A stretch of 64,000 bases of DNA from Symbiodinium natans (lineage: Eukaryota; Sar; Dinophyceae; Suessiales; Symbiodiniaceae): contig CAJNDS010002091.1 of assembly GCA_905221605.1 (NCBI GenBank), forward strand, positions 824,501 to 888,500. The letters are read 5' to 3'. The notes under the pieces were generated by a model that saw only the letters and a program-made list of their open reading frames with translations, was not told where the DNA came from and searched no databases. Of this stretch, positions 20,940-31,525 are shown piece by piece. Made by a program: the position numbers and the translations under genes. Within the stretch, counting starts at the first letter, position 1. The number at the start of each line of letters is the position of its first letter.

Positions 20940-21948
20940 CTTGACACCGTGGAGTTGAGGGTTTAGGGTTTAGGGTTTGGGGTTTAGGGTTTAGGGTTTA
21001 GGGTTTAGGGTTTCGGGTTTCGGGTTTAAGTGGCGAAGACTTAGAAACAACCGACACGTCGTGGGAGGGTTTGGGACTTCGGGTTGTTGTGCTTCTTCTT
21101 ATTCTTCTTTTACATAGAACTTATACTTTGATTAAGAAATAGAGGGATCAGGGACGTTTGGGTTTGGGGGGGATAATATGATCATTCCTAATGTCATTTT
21201 ATCTCTCTTTTCTTGCACGGTTTCGGGTTTGGTGGCATGCTTTGAGGTTGTGGGGTTTGGGGGTTCGTTTCTTGTGGGGCTTGTCTCGGGCCCAAGGTAA
21301 GCCCTGCATGGGGGAGCCCTTACTTATAGAGCCCCCCAAGCCCTACACAAAGCCCGTCACGGGACCCAGACCCCGGGACCATGTAATACCCCTCCAAGAA
21401 GCTTCTCCTATCAAGCCCTCAGGGCTTAGGCTTTTGCTCAGCCACCCTAAACCCTAAACCCTAAACCCTAAGACCCAGGTTTGGGGTCTGGGTTTGGGAG
21501 TTTGGGGTTTGGGGGTTCGGGTGGTCCATCCTAAGCCTTACCCGTGTAAGGGGACACTGCTTTACAACAGGCCTCGCTGCCCAGTTCTTGGATACATTCT
21601 GGCTCGAAAAATCTGCGAGCCCATAGTATCATCCCTAAACCCCAAGACCTCATCACCCTCACCACCCTAATGCCCACATGTAGGGAAATCGCCCTGATCT
21701 CTAAACCCTAAACACCCTCATCCCTTAAACCGTAATCCCTGATGAGGAATCACTCTTAAACACTAAACCCGAAACCCTTATCACCATAATCACCCTAAAC
21801 CCAAATCACTCTAATCCCTAATCCCTAATCCCTAATCCCTAATCCCTAATCCCTAATCCCTGTTCCTAAACGCTAAACCCTAAACCCTAAACCCTAAACC
21901 TTAAACCCTAAACCCTAAACCCTAAACCCTAAACCCAAAGTAGAGAAC

Positions 21949-22022
21949 CTGCCATGTGCAGTCCCAGGTCACTCCGACGGCCGAATCTCGACGACCGAGT
22001 TGGCCAAGGGAAGCCTCTGCGA
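21949..22022 (-). CDS. Exon, unknown protein
   Basis: Two bases plus 24 codons, reading AEASLGQLGRRDSAVGVTW then DCTWQ. The acceptor is CGCTGAG and the donor is CAG|GTTCTC. Confidence 0.7.
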
Positions 22023-23060
22023 CTCAGCGGAGCGGGCAGAAGCCACTCCGGCCCCAAACTCCTTATGGCCCTAAACCCTAAACCCTAACCCTAAACCCTA
22101 AACCCTAAACCCCAAACCCTAAACCCTAAACCCTAAACCCTAAACCCTAAATCCCTAAACTAGGCGGGTCTGTTCTCGTACCCTCGATTTCGGGAGGGTG
22201 TTGGTCTAGCTCATGCGTTGATGCCCACTCTGGAACACTAGACAATTACTGGAAACAACTCCAGCCCTAGGGGGGTCCAACGTACGGCGTACCCATATAG
22301 TACATACTTTGGCCCTAAAGCGACTGTATAGGAACCCCTTTCAGGCTCAAGCAAATACGATAAATGTACATGGACCCTGTGGGCAGGAAGCCATCCCTGT
22401 CCACGTCCGCTACAGAGCCAGAGGCCAATCCGAATATCATGCAGTACTTCTACTTCAAGGATCAAGGGACCTAGTAAGTGGCAAGTGGGCTTAAATGTAG
22501 GGCAACTATACATATAATTACTTGCAAGCCCACTTAAGCTACCTCTGACCCTGCTTACTAAGAGCCCCGATCAAGTCCAAACGAGGTTGCATCACTTGGG
22601 ACACGCGCATGCAATGAGAGTCCAGCTGGGACAGGTGCTTACAAAAAGCAGCGATTCAAGTAACGAATGGGGGCGTCCGCAGTCTTATACAAGCCCAGTC
22701 CTTGAATCCCCAAAAAAGGACACCCAATATGTACACTCACCAACATGAAAAAAGGAACCTTATACACACTCACCTATAACAGTGATACAAACCCTGCTTC
22801 ATATAGGGTTGAGGACAAGGGCTTGGGAGGCATTTCCTTCCTCTACGGTTTAGGGTTTAGGGTTTAGGGTTTAGGGTTTAGGGTTTAGGGTTTAGGGTTT
22901 AGGGTTTAGGGTTTAGGGTTTAGGGTTTAGGGTTTAGGGTTTAGGGTTTAGGGTTTAGGGTTTAGGGTTTAGGGTTTAGGGTTTAGGGTTTAGGGTTTAG
23001 GGTTTAGGGTTTAGGGTTTAGGGTAGTTCCCTGATCCCCGACACCAGTCGGACCAAGTAC
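22023..23060. other. Intronic stretch: telomeric arrays and element-like DNA
   Basis: CCCTAAA block (22,075-22,160), then about 650 bases of unique DNA with short inverted repeats (for example AGTGGCAAGTGGGCTTAA near 22,475 facing TTGCAAGCCCACTTAAGC near 22,525), then the longest pure TTTAGGG array. No exon recognised. Confidence 0.5.
22850..23024. repeat. Longest telomere-like array, (TTTAGGG)n
   Basis: About 25 perfect TTTAGGG units without interruption. Confidence 0.95.
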
Positions 23061-23107
23061 CTGCTCTTTGCCGTTGTGCAATGTGAATGTCCGAACGTTC
23101 CAAGCCA
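23061..23107 (-). CDS. Exon, unknown protein
   Basis: Two bases plus 15 codons (AWNVRTFTLHNGKEQ). The acceptor is GAGTTCAG and the donor is CAG|GTACTT. Confidence 0.6.
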
Positions 23108-23281
23108 CTGAACTCATCCAACCGACAAAAGGGTTTGTTAGGGTTTAGGGTTTAGGATTTAGGGTTTAGGGTGTTGGGTTTAGGGTTTAGGGTTCAGGGT
23201 TACAAGGTTTCGGGTTTGATGGCAACCATGGAGCGTGATCGAGAGCGAAGGCGCCGGTACACCTGGCAGGAGGACTGCTAC

Positions 23282-23483
23282 TCAACAGGTACAGCGGTTT
23301 AGGGTGTAGGGTTTAAGGTTTAGGGTTTAGGGTTTAGGGTTTAGGGTGTAGGGTTTAGGGTGTAGGGTGTAGGGTGTAGGGTTTAGGGTTTAGGGTTTAG
23401 GGTTTAGGGTTTAGGGTTTAGGGTTTAGGGTTTAGGGTTTAGGGTTTAGGGTTTAGGGTTTAGGGTTTAGGGTTTAGGGTTTA
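23282..23483. repeat. Telomere-like array with GTAGGGT variants
   Basis: About 28 units, a cluster of GTGTAGGG variants (23,340-23,380) flanked by perfect TTTAGGG. Confidence 0.9.
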
Positions 23484-24115
23484 GTGATTTTGGCGTGACC
23501 TACCGTGACCATGCCTATAGGAATCAAAGAGAGATAGAGAGAGAGGGAGGTGTTCACTCACGCTGGAAATGTCTACTTATCTACATTAGGGTCCCTTTTC
23601 GGGTCCTATATAGTATGGCACCCTGCAGCCGATTACCAACATGCGCACTGTACTGGCTGTTGGCGTGTGCACATCGACAGACCTTGAAACAAACCGTGCC
23701 CCGTGCGGGTTCAACGCCAGCTTGGCCCCGACGCAAGAAGTACGTACGAGCCACCACAGATGTGGACGGGAACGGTGCCCGACGCTGTCCAGGCACCGTC
23801 CTGTCCACCGACGGTGTTGGTTGATATTGGATAGCCCTGCAGCTCGGCGAAGCGCCAGAGAAACAAGCAGAAGGGACTCTAGTTTAGAGAACTGCCTCTT
23901 CTGGGTACAGGTATCCCTCTCAGGGTGCTACACATCCTGCAGACCTGTAGAATGCATCCAAAACTTTCCAAAGATGAAAACCCGTAAACCCTAAACCGTA
24001 ACCCTGAACCCTAAACCCAAAACCCTAAACCGGGTAATGGAGAAATAGTGCGTATAGCCGATGTTGGCAGCGAGTCTTCACAACATGTGTGCTTCTACTG
24101 TATACGGACATATTG

Positions 24116-24224
24116 GGGGCTCACGAAAATACGGGAGCACTAATATGGACCCTCAAATTGGCCCTCAAATAGTAACATTCCCTTATACCAAGGACCCCGA
24201 CAGGGTACCCCCTACTATCGGAAA
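24116..24224. mobile_element. Inverted-repeat element, family M6, copy 2
   Basis: GGGGGCTCACGAAAATACGG at one end and GGGTACCCCCTACTATCGG at the other. It matches the reverse complement of 9,988-10,080 along its length. Confidence 0.65.
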
Positions 24225-24404
24225 CCCTAAACCCTAAACCCCTAATTCCGAAAACCCCGTATCTGTGGGGGCGGACGGGAGGGGGTCATCTAAACTCCTC
24301 CCAACCCCATCCCTAAACCCTAAACCCTAAACCCTAAACCCTAAACCCTAAACCCTAAACCCTAAACCCTAAACCCCAAACCCCTAAACCCCTAAACCCT
24401 AAAC

Positions 24405-24510
24405 CCTGTGAATCTGAGGCCGGGGGTGCTCCAGGTTGTTGCCGGCTCCAGGCTCTCAGCCACCGGCGATGCAGCGGAGGACTCCGAACAAAGCTCCTCT
24501 GCCCGGCACC
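24405..24510 (-). CDS. Exon, serine/alanine-rich segment
   Basis: Two bases, 34 codons, two bases, reading CRAEELCSESSAASPVAESL then EPATTWSTPGLRFT. The acceptor is CACAAAG and the donor is GG|GTTTAGGG (telomeric). It follows 24,685-24,760 in phase 1. Confidence 0.75.
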
Positions 24511-24684
24511 CTTTGTGATTGCATTGGTTTCGGGGGTTTAGGGTTTGGGGTTTAGGGTTTGGGGTTTGGGGTTTGGGGTTTAGGGCTAGGGTGTAGGGAT
24601 GGGGTCTAGGGTTGAGGGTTGGGATTGGGACTTGAGGGCTTAGGTTGGTCTATAAGGATCCTAAGAGGCTGACTGAGGGCACGC

Positions 24685-24760
24685 CTGGCTTCAAGACCCC
24701 AACGAACATCGCAGCCGTAGCCAGAGTTGTCACTATCATTAGCAGCCGCTTGTCGTCCAT
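24685..24760 (-). CDS. Possible first exon with N-terminal signal anchor
   Basis: ATG at 24,760 opens MDDKRLLMIVTTLATAAMFV then GVLKP: a short basic N-terminus followed by one hydrophobic helix, as in type II membrane or secreted proteins. No AG acceptor precedes the ATG; telomeric repeats lie directly upstream. The donor G|GCGTGC (GC type) joins 24,405-24,510 in phase. A second frame over the same bases (ANDSDNSGYGCDVRWGLEA) is also open with acceptor ACAAG and donor GTGCCC, so this is not settled. Confidence 0.5.
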
Positions 24761-25524
24761 TGAGGGTTTAGGGTTCCCCTAAACCCTGAACCCTGCACCC
24801 GCAAAACTCCCTATAAATCCTAAACTAGGAATTCAGGGCATGCGGGTTGGGTCGTGACGGATGCATAACTTGGTGGTGACCTCGAGCTAGGATTTAAGGT
24901 GTAGGGTTTAGAGTGGGGGGGGGACGGATCTGTGCTCTATACCTGGAGGTTTATGGTGCTTATTTTCCAAATTGTCAATGATAACGGCACTCGTAACCCA
25001 CTTAAAAGCCCCCTCAAGTGCCATAGTATGGTTGAAACTTGGGAGATCTGTAGATACAGCTTTAATCGGCGAGTTAGTAAACCACCAAGTGTAGGCTTTC
25101 AGGTTCCGGGCTGACGTTGCGTGAGAAGCTTTCGAATTGTCCTGCACGGTGGCATGGTAGGAGGTGTTCTCATCTAGCCCATAGGCGAGGCATGAAGTCG
25201 TTTCCTTGACAGCAGACGGTGTTGCTAAAATCCGAAGCCCTCAACCCCAAACCCTAAACCGGAGCCCCAAGTCCCCTAGGCCGGCTCTCCCGGAAGCCCC
25301 TAGCATTTAGGGCGTAGGCTTTGGGGTCTTGGGGCTTAGGGTGTAGGGCTTGGGTTTTTGGGTTAGGGTTCCCCCCAAACCCGAACTAAACCCCAAAGTA
25401 ACCTAGGAATGAGAGGGTTTATTTGTTTGGCCCCCGCCCCAACTAGGAAAAAAATACCGGGCCCAGGGAGTCTGAACCATGACAAAAGGAGAACAAGGGC
25501 TTTCTCTGAGTCCTAGCGAATTAG

Positions 25525-25630
25525 CCTAGACCCAGGAGTCATCTCGGAATATAAGGGTACCCTCTTTGAATTTGAGGGAACCCCAACCCTTACAAAATAA
25601 AATAGGGGCCTATGCCAGGTAACCTACAAG
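25525..25630. mobile_element. Inverted-repeat element, family M1, copy 3
   Basis: CTAGACCCAGGAGTCATCTC start and the core GGGTACCCTCTTTG...GAGGGAACCCCAACCC; the right end is diverged. Confidence 0.6.
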
Positions 25631-26048
25631 CCCTCAACCAGCAAAGCCCGAAGCCCTGAGCCCTGTATGCACTGTGAAACCCTGGCGAGACCTACTGGTA
25701 CACATTGCTGCATCCTATGAGGTCCTCTTTGACCCTACAAGCCACAATTGCCTACGAACCCTATGCCGCTCCCAAAGAAACTCATCCGAAGCTCTACACC
25801 CTGAGTCCTAAACTTACTGGCTCTTAGTAGGGAACTCGACCAGTAGGCTACCTACATACTCCCTTCAGACAGGACAAAAGTAGGCGAACTATGGCTCTAA
25901 CGTACCCGGTTCCCGAATTCCTGAAACCGAAAACCTAAGCCCTGCTACTAACAAAGCACACCACAGGGAATTAAAACGCTTGGGCCTCAAAGGTACCTCC
26001 TATGTACGTACTCTGGGGGCCCAGGTATATAACCATGAGCTACATGGA

Positions 26049-26161
26049 CCAGCCCAGTACCCAGATTATTATAAGAGCACCCATTTTGGGGTTATCAACT
26101 ATATAGTAAGGGAACCCAAACCCCAAAAAAGGGTAAAGGGTACCACTGGGCTACCAAGTTA
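26049..26161. mobile_element. Inverted-repeat element, family M5, copy
   Basis: AGCCCAGTACCCAGATTATT start and GGGTACCACTGGGCTACC end. Confidence 0.65.
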
Positions 26162-26266
26162 AGCTCGGGTTTATAGAACCCTAAACCCTAAACCCTAAAC
26201 ACTAAACCCTAAACCCTAAACCCTCAACCCTAAACCCTACATGGACCCTTAGGGTAAGCTTTGTAC

Positions 26267-26379
26267 CTTCCGAGGCACCCTGGTGAGGCCGCTGCAGCCC
26301 GCCACCGCGCTTGCAGAGCCCGACCCCACGCGGAGCCGCACGTCCCAGGTGGCGAAGGCGCAGTCCTTGGGGACCCGGG
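26267..26379 (-). CDS. Exon, unknown protein
   Basis: Two bases plus 37 codons, reading RVPKDCAFATWDVRLRVGSG, then SASAVAGCSGLTRVPRK. The acceptor is TTCGAAG and the donor is AAG|GTACAA. Joins 26,797-26,845 across a GA-AG intron. Confidence 0.8.
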
Positions 26380-26604
26380 CTTCGAAACCCTAAACCCTAA
26401 ACCCTAAACCCCAAACCCTAAACCCCAAACCCCAAACCCTAAACCCTAAACTCTAAACCCTAAACCCTAAACCCTAAACCCTAAACCCTGAACCCTGAAC
26501 CCTGAACCCTATAAACCCCTAAACCCTAAACCCTAAACCCTAAACCCACCTGTTTCCCTCAGGCTTTCGGGCTTTCAACTCCCCGCTCGAGGCTTTGAAC
26601 AACC

Positions 26605-26702
26605 CTGGGCGTGAAAAGGGCGCCCTTTTTGGTTTGAAGGGGCTTCTCAGGGAACCCTAAACCCCCAAAAAGGGGAACAAGGGCCTACTCCGGGTCCTAG
26701 TA
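26605..26702. mobile_element. Inverted-repeat element, family M1, copy 4
   Basis: Core GGGCGCCCTTTTTGGTTTG and right end CTACTCCGGGTCCTAGTA; sits inside the intron between the exons at 26,267 and 26,797. Confidence 0.7.
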
Positions 26703-26796
26703 TTGTAGTGCTTCCAACTTGCTTCGGCTTAAGGGTTCAGGGCTTAGGGTTTAGGGTCCAGTGTTCGCGGGCGTAAGTCTTCCAATCAAGCCTATC

Positions 26797-26845
26797 CCCA
26801 TTTGGCGTTGAACTCCCAGTACGCCATTTTCAAGTCTGGGGCTCC
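26797..26845 (-). CDS. Exon, unknown protein
   Basis: Sixteen codons plus one base (GAPDLKMAYWEFNAKW). The acceptor is TGAGCAG. The donor is G|GATAGG: a GA site is the only one that ends the exon before an in-frame TAG and keeps the next exon in frame. Confidence 0.7.
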
Positions 26846-27194
26846 CTGCTCAGAGTGGCCCTTTTGGGTTTTCGGGGTTAGGGTTTAGGGTTTAGGGTTT
26901 AGGGTTTAGGGTTGAGGGTTGAGGGTTGAGGGTTTAGGGTTGAGGGTTGAGGGTTGAGGGTTTAGGGTTTAGGGTTTAGGGTTCAGGGTTCATCCCTCTT
27001 ATTCAATCAGGGCGAACCGACATCTCCTTAGTCTCCTTCAAACGTCTCAGCGCTCGCATCTTACAACGTCGGATTGAAACTTGTTGCCCAGCCCCCCAAA
27101 CCCCCTAAGCCCTCGTCCCTGAAACCTAAACCCTAAACCCTCAACCCTAACCCCTAAACCCAAACTCTAAACCCTAAACCCCCGAAACCCCAAG

Positions 27195-27275
27195 CCCATG
27201 CTGTCCCGCGTGCGCACGTCCTGGAGCCAATGCCCAGATTACTGCACCAACTGCCACACAGGGACGCCTGCGATG
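27195..27275 (-). CDS. Possible exon, frame uncertain
   Basis: Island with acceptor CATCGCAG. Two frames look protein-like (ASLCGSWCSNLGIGS and RPCVAVGAVIWALAP). Neither end nor frame is fixed. Confidence 0.3.
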
Positions 27276-27781
27276 TCCGTTCGTGTCATTCATCCAATCA
27301 TAGCTTCGTGAGCACCAAAGTGTCATGCCATTGTAATTTGAGTGGCAGATTCGCTTTGTAAGCGTATCGACCTAGAGTAGTCTCCAGCTAGCCCCCAAGC
27401 AAACAATCAGAGCATCTCACAGATAAGAAAAACCTCAAGACTCTGTGAACGGCTTAGTCGAGCCATAGGGTCGCGGATGGTGGGAAACGGGGGGGAGAGG
27501 GGGAATGGACACGCGCTAAGCTGTTCGCAGTCTCCAACAGACCTGCTGCTTGCGTGCCTCGAGCTGCACGGAAATTCGATCTCGAAAGTTACAACGCCAT
27601 TTCAAGGATTGAAAACTCGGGCCCGTGCCTAGAATACTAGGAACCCTCGGACCCTCACCCTCAGCACCCAACACTCATGAACCGCCCCATCGCAAAGTGG
27701 GTAACTGGGGGCGGGGGGGGCGGGGGGGTGGTGGGGGGTGGGGGGTGGGCTTGATTTGGGTTGAGGGTGGGGGTTCAAGGT

Positions 27782-27925
27782 TACCTAGCGGTTCATGGTA
27801 CCTAATACCCAAGTATAACTGTCCTTGTCACCCGTTTATAACCATACTAGGATACTTGAGGGGCTTGTAAGTGGGTTACAAGTACTGTCATCATTGGGTT
27901 TAAAGTACCATGAACTTCAATGTAG
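27782..27925. mobile_element. Inverted-repeat element, family M3, copy
   Basis: ACCTAGCGGTTCATGGTACC facing AGTACCATGAACTTCAATGT, with the family core TACTAGGATACTTGAGGGGC. Confidence 0.7.
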
Positions 27926-27987
27926 GGCTATGGGTTACCCTAAACCCTAAACCCTAAACCCCAAACCCCAAACCCTAAACCCTAAAC

Positions 27988-28033
27988 AAGGGGAGTTCAA
28001 AGGTCGCGTGATGCGCGAACGCTTCAGGACAGG
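27988..28033 (-). CDS. Exon, frame uncertain
   Basis: Forty-six bases from acceptor CCCAAG to donor TT|GTTTAGGG (telomeric). Frames CPEAFAHHATFELP and PVLKRSRITRPLNSP are both open; the second agrees in phase with 28,253-28,291. Confidence 0.5.
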
Positions 28034-28252
28034 CTTGGGGTCTAGGGCTTAGGGTACCTAAGAGACCCGCACTCCAAAGTGCAAGAAGATTTCCGGGCCT
28101 AGGGTCTAAACCCTAAACCCTAGACCCTAGACCCTAAACCTTAAACCTTAAACCCTAAACCCTAAACCCTAAACCCTAAACCCTCCATTGCCAACAGCCC
28201 TGTAAACCCTAAACCCTACATGAACCCTACACGGAAGCCTCCCCTTACTCAC

Positions 28253-28291
28253 AGCCTGGGGCGCTGACGTTGGATTCGCCCGCCTGATGAA
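28253..28291 (-). CDS. Small exon, unknown protein
   Basis: Thirteen codons, phase 0 to 0 (FIRRANPTSAPQA). The acceptor is TTCTGCAG and the donor is a consensus GCT|GTGAGT. Confidence 0.55.
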
Positions 28292-28561
28292 CTGCAGAAT
28301 TGGTGGCTTTAGGCCCTCGAGCCCTAGAGCCCTAATTAAGCCCTAAACCCTAAACCCTAAACCCTAAACCCGAAACCCTAAACCCTAAACCCTAAACCCT
28401 GAACCCTGAACCCAAAGCCGATTGCAAAGCTCTGGTTCCCACCTGAACTCAGCCTAGAACCCATGAGCGCTCCATTTGGCGACTACAATATCATTGAAAT
28501 ACTAGACCCAGGAGTCCTTTTTAGGGTTCAGGGTTTAGGGTTGAGGGTTTAGGGTTGAGGG

Positions 28562-28670
28562 CAAGACCCAGGAAAAAATCCTCGGAATAAAAGGGTGCAC
28601 TTTTTGGTTTAAAGGGGCTTATGCGGGAACCTAAGCCCTTCGGAACAAGAGCCTAGCCTGGGTCCTAGAT
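28562..28670. mobile_element. Inverted-repeat element, family M1, copy 5
   Basis: AGACCCAGGA start, core GGGTGCACTTTTTGGTTT, end CCTGGGTCCTAG. Confidence 0.65.
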
Positions 28671-28775
28671 GAAGGGAAGTCCTCAAAGCATAGTCGGATC
28701 CCCGTCGCAATTTGAAGCTTTAAGGCATGTTGGACTGGGGCACGGGCATGTCCCAAGAAAAGGTACCCCAGACAT

Positions 28776-28779
<4 letters not shown>

Positions 28780-28823
<44 letters not shown>
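28780..28823. repeat. C homopolymer, 44 bases
   Basis: Uninterrupted C tract, the longest homopolymer in the window; it creates spurious polyproline and polyglycine open frames on both strands. Confidence 0.95.
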
Positions 28824-28825
<2 letters not shown>

Positions 28826-29218
28826 CCCCTCCCCCAAAAAAAGAAGACAAGAACAAACACGACAATTGCTACTGTAGGACCGCCAAAAAATCATACCCTA
28901 ATTCGGAGCAGCTCCCATATTCGAGTTTCTGAAACGAGGGATACTAGTAGTGGGTTTCAGGGTTTCAGGAAGATTCCAAAGTCATATATTGGATCCCCAC
29001 TAGCTACACTTTAAGGAACAGCCCGGTTTCCCTCCAAAACCCCAAAGCCTGAACCCCCCCCCCCTCCTCCCCCATAGAAAGGCAATCACCTCTCTGCCCA
29101 CCTGCAGCTACATGCAATGCTTTGAAAGGATGAAAGTTTCACCCTACCAGGGAGGAAAGAGTTTAACCCAGCTGGGCTTTGTACAGGGCTTTTGGTTCAT
29201 GATGGAGGTGGGGTTTAC

Positions 29219-29319
29219 TGGGTAGCCCAGCAACCATATTACAATCAGGGCACCCTTTTGGGTTGTTGGTTACTTTATAAGGGAACCCAGAACCACAGAA
29301 AAGGGTGAAGGGTACCAAG
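29219..29319. mobile_element. Inverted-repeat element, family M5, copy
   Basis: ACTGGGTAGCCCAGCAACC start, core GGGCACCCTTTTGGGTTG, end AAGGGTACCAAGCTT. Confidence 0.65.
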
Positions 29320-29421
29320 CTTAACACCTTGACAACCCCTAACGCCCTAACACCCCCACACCCCAACTCCCCTTTCAACTTGGAAGCCGCGGGCTTCCGT
29401 GCAGGGTTCAGCTGGGAAGGC

Positions 29422-29466
29422 CTGCAAACGCCATCAGTCTAATCAGGAGTTCGTAGGCGCAAATGC
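29422..29466 (-). CDS. Small exon, unknown protein
   Basis: Two bases, 14 codons, one base (ICAYELLIRLMAFA). The acceptor is GGTCTAG and the donor is G|GCCTTC (GC type). Confidence 0.45.
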
Positions 29467-29530
29467 CTAGACCCTAAACCCGAAACCCTGAACCCTAAAC
29501 CCTGAACCCTACACCCTAAACCCTAATCAC

Positions 29531-29639
29531 CGAGCCTCCCAGGAAATCCTGATGGTGCTCACCGATGTGGCCAGGGCCACAACGCCCGCCGGGCGCCCAG
29601 CACGGATGAGGCAAGCGGCACCTGAGAAGTGGGTGCGCT
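29531..29639 (-). CDS. Exon, start of a fibronectin-III-like domain
   Basis: Two bases, 35 codons, two bases, reading RTHFSGAACLIRAGRPAGVV, then ALATSVSTIRISWEA. The P-x-x-V-x-A...S-x-x-I-R-I-S-W-E-A pattern is the A-B strand signature of fibronectin type III modules. The acceptor is GCTGAAG and the donor is CG|GTGATT, which leads into TTTAGGG. Confidence 0.65.
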
Positions 29640-30066
29640 CTTCAGCCTAAGGTTGAGGGTTTAGGGTTTAGGGTTTAGGGTTTAGGGTTTAGGGTTTAGG
29701 GTTTAGGGTTTAGGGTTTAGGGTTGAGGAATGTAACTGTACTTATGTCCCAACTAGAACCATACTAGGGCACTTAAAGGGGGTTATATGTACAGATATCA
29801 TTGGGTTATAACTACCATGAGGATTGGGGCGCTTTAGCTGTCGGGTTTAGTAAAGGTTTAGGGGTTTAGGATTAGGGTTTTAGGGTTTTAGGGGTTTAGG
29901 GGTTTAGGGGTTTAGGGGTTTAAGGGTTTAGGCGTTTAGGCGTTTAGGCGTTTAGGGGTTTAGCGGTTTAGGGGTTCGGGTTTAGTAAGGGTTTAGGGTG
30001 CGAGGTTTATTGGGCTTTAGACTACGTAGACAGGGATCCGCGTCTATGCTGGGGGGTGGGGGCGGG

Positions 30067-30135
30067 CGTCAGTCTCTCGAGAAAACGGGCCCCAAGGAAG
30101 CCAAAACGCGGTTGTTGCGGGCAGCTTCGGGGCTT
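30067..30135 (-). CDS. Probable exon, unknown protein
   Basis: Open minus-strand island, PKLPATTAFWLPWGPFSRET, with acceptor TTACAAG. The 3' end is not resolved because a purine/G tract follows. Confidence 0.4.
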
Positions 30136-30370
30136 GTAAGACCCGAAACCCAAACAACCCTAAACCCTAAACCATAAACCCTAAACCCTAAACCCTAAAC
30201 CCTAATCCTTGTCGCGGCCTCAGAGACAAAAACGAGGGTTCATTGCAGAGCCGAGGGATAGCCAGAGGAGCCCGCAGGGTTTAGGGTTTAGGGTTTAGGG
30301 TTTATAGGGTTTAGGGTTTAGGGTTTAGGGTTTAGGGTTTAGGGTTTAGGGTTTTAGGCAATACCGTGTA

Positions 30371-30511
30371 CTAGCCCCAGGAGTAAGCTAGGAATAAACA
30401 GGGTATGCCCTTCTTGGTTTTAAGGGGATTATAAGGGAACCCTAAACCCTAAACCCCAAACCCTAAACCCTAAACCCTAAGAAAAGGAAATAGGGCTACT
30501 CCAGGCCCAGC
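30371..30511. mobile_element. Inverted-repeat element, family M1, interrupted copy
   Basis: CTAGCCCCAGGAGTAAGCTA start and CTACTCCAGGCCCAG end. About 35 bases of CCCTAAA/CCCCAAA have been inserted into, or grown from, the AACCCTAAA motif of the core (30,440-30,480). Confidence 0.7.
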
Positions 30512-30747
30512 TTATCGTTTTAGGGTCACCCATCCAGATACCCGTCTAAAAGGGGAGTAGACAAGAATCAGAAATCCAGGTACATGTCCCCGTTTCATGC
30601 ATATAAATGACTTCCGGTAATCCGTAGAGGGTTTAGGGTTTAGGATTTAGGGTTTAGGGTTTAGCCTTAATTCCCCCCCAAGTTTTGATAGCTCCAAGCA
30701 CTTAAAGTGGCCTCTCCGACAGGCCTGGCGCCTCGGTGTTCGCGCAT

Positions 30748-30850
30748 CTAGACCCGGGAGTAACCTAGGAATAAAAAGGGTACCCTTTCATAAGGGAACC
30801 TCAACCCTACAAAAAGGGAATAAGGGCCTACCCACTCTGGGTCCGAGTAG
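30748..30850. mobile_element. Inverted-repeat element, family M1, copy 7
   Basis: CTAGACCCGGGAGTAACC facing CACTCTGGGTCCGAGTAG; one of the best-preserved copies, about 103 bases. Confidence 0.75.
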
Positions 30851-31261
30851 CCCGAAACTCTAAGCCTACCCCCGGTCCTAGGCATGTAGAGGCTTAAGGT
30901 TTATCGGGTTCCCACAGCCCCGAGAGGAATCAAAAAGTAGAGCCCCCAACTAGTAACCCTAAACCCTGAACCCCAAACCCCAAACCCTAACCTTTAAACC
31001 CTAAACCCTAAACCCTGCACTACGAATGGGTCATTCCTAGGAACCCTTAAGCGGGATCCTCCCAAGGGGGTCTGGGTTTGCCCCCAGTGACCTGGGATTT
31101 AAATGAGGGCTTCCTGCTTCGAATTTTAAAAAGGAACCGAGCACCCCCAAGACATGAACAAGTGCCCAATGGGAGATCTATATAAACACGCTGCAACGGC
31201 TACAGCCTTCAGGGTTTGGGGATTCGAGTTTAGGGTTCAGGGTTTAGCATTTAGGGCTTAC

Positions 31262-31360
31262 CAGATAAAAGATGCCACCTCGCTGTGTGGTGAAGGTGGT
31301 TGCGTTGCCCACCGCCGCTGGCTGGGCGTCGCTGTTGCTGCAGACTGGAGCCACGCGGGC
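31262..31360 (-). CDS. Exon, unknown protein
   Basis: Thirty-three codons, phase 0 to 0, reading ARVAPVCSNSDAQPAAVGN, then ATTFTTQRGGIFYL. The acceptor is AATGCAG and the donor is a consensus CTG|GTAAGC. It joins 31,526-31,581 in frame. Confidence 0.8.
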
Positions 31361-31525
31361 CTGCATTGCTAAGGTTAAACCTATTTGCTTAGGGGGCAGG
31401 TAGACTCCTAGACCCTCCAAACCCTGTCTGGGCAGGCAGTAACTAAATCCATAAACCCAAACCTTAAGCCCTAAACCCTAAGCCCGAAACCCTAAACCCG
31501 AAACCCGAAACCCTAATCCCGAAAC

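Larger units (their letters stand above)
24761..26266. other. Non-exon stretch between probable genes
   Basis: If the start at 24,760 is real this is intergenic or 5' region. It holds an M3 fragment (24,941-25,035), an M1 copy (25,525-25,630), an M5 copy (26,049-26,161) and sparse telomeric units. No exon recognised. Confidence 0.45.

Noticed and set aside
23200-23300. Island with open frames on both strands
   Set aside because: Plus reads MERDRERRRRYTWQEDCY, minus reads ARCTGAFALDHAPWLPS; neither has a phase-consistent neighbour, so no call was made.
23495-23994. Open frames of 75-117 codons on both strands
   Set aside because: No recognisable motifs, and no supporting splice sites or neighbours.
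28631-28932. Polyproline/polyglycine open frames on both strands
   Set aside because: They are produced by the C44 homopolymer; no splice or coding support.
30253-30284. Tiny + strand exon (acceptor TTCATTGCAG, donor GTTTAGGG)
   Set aside because: Only ten codons, with no partner exon on that strand.
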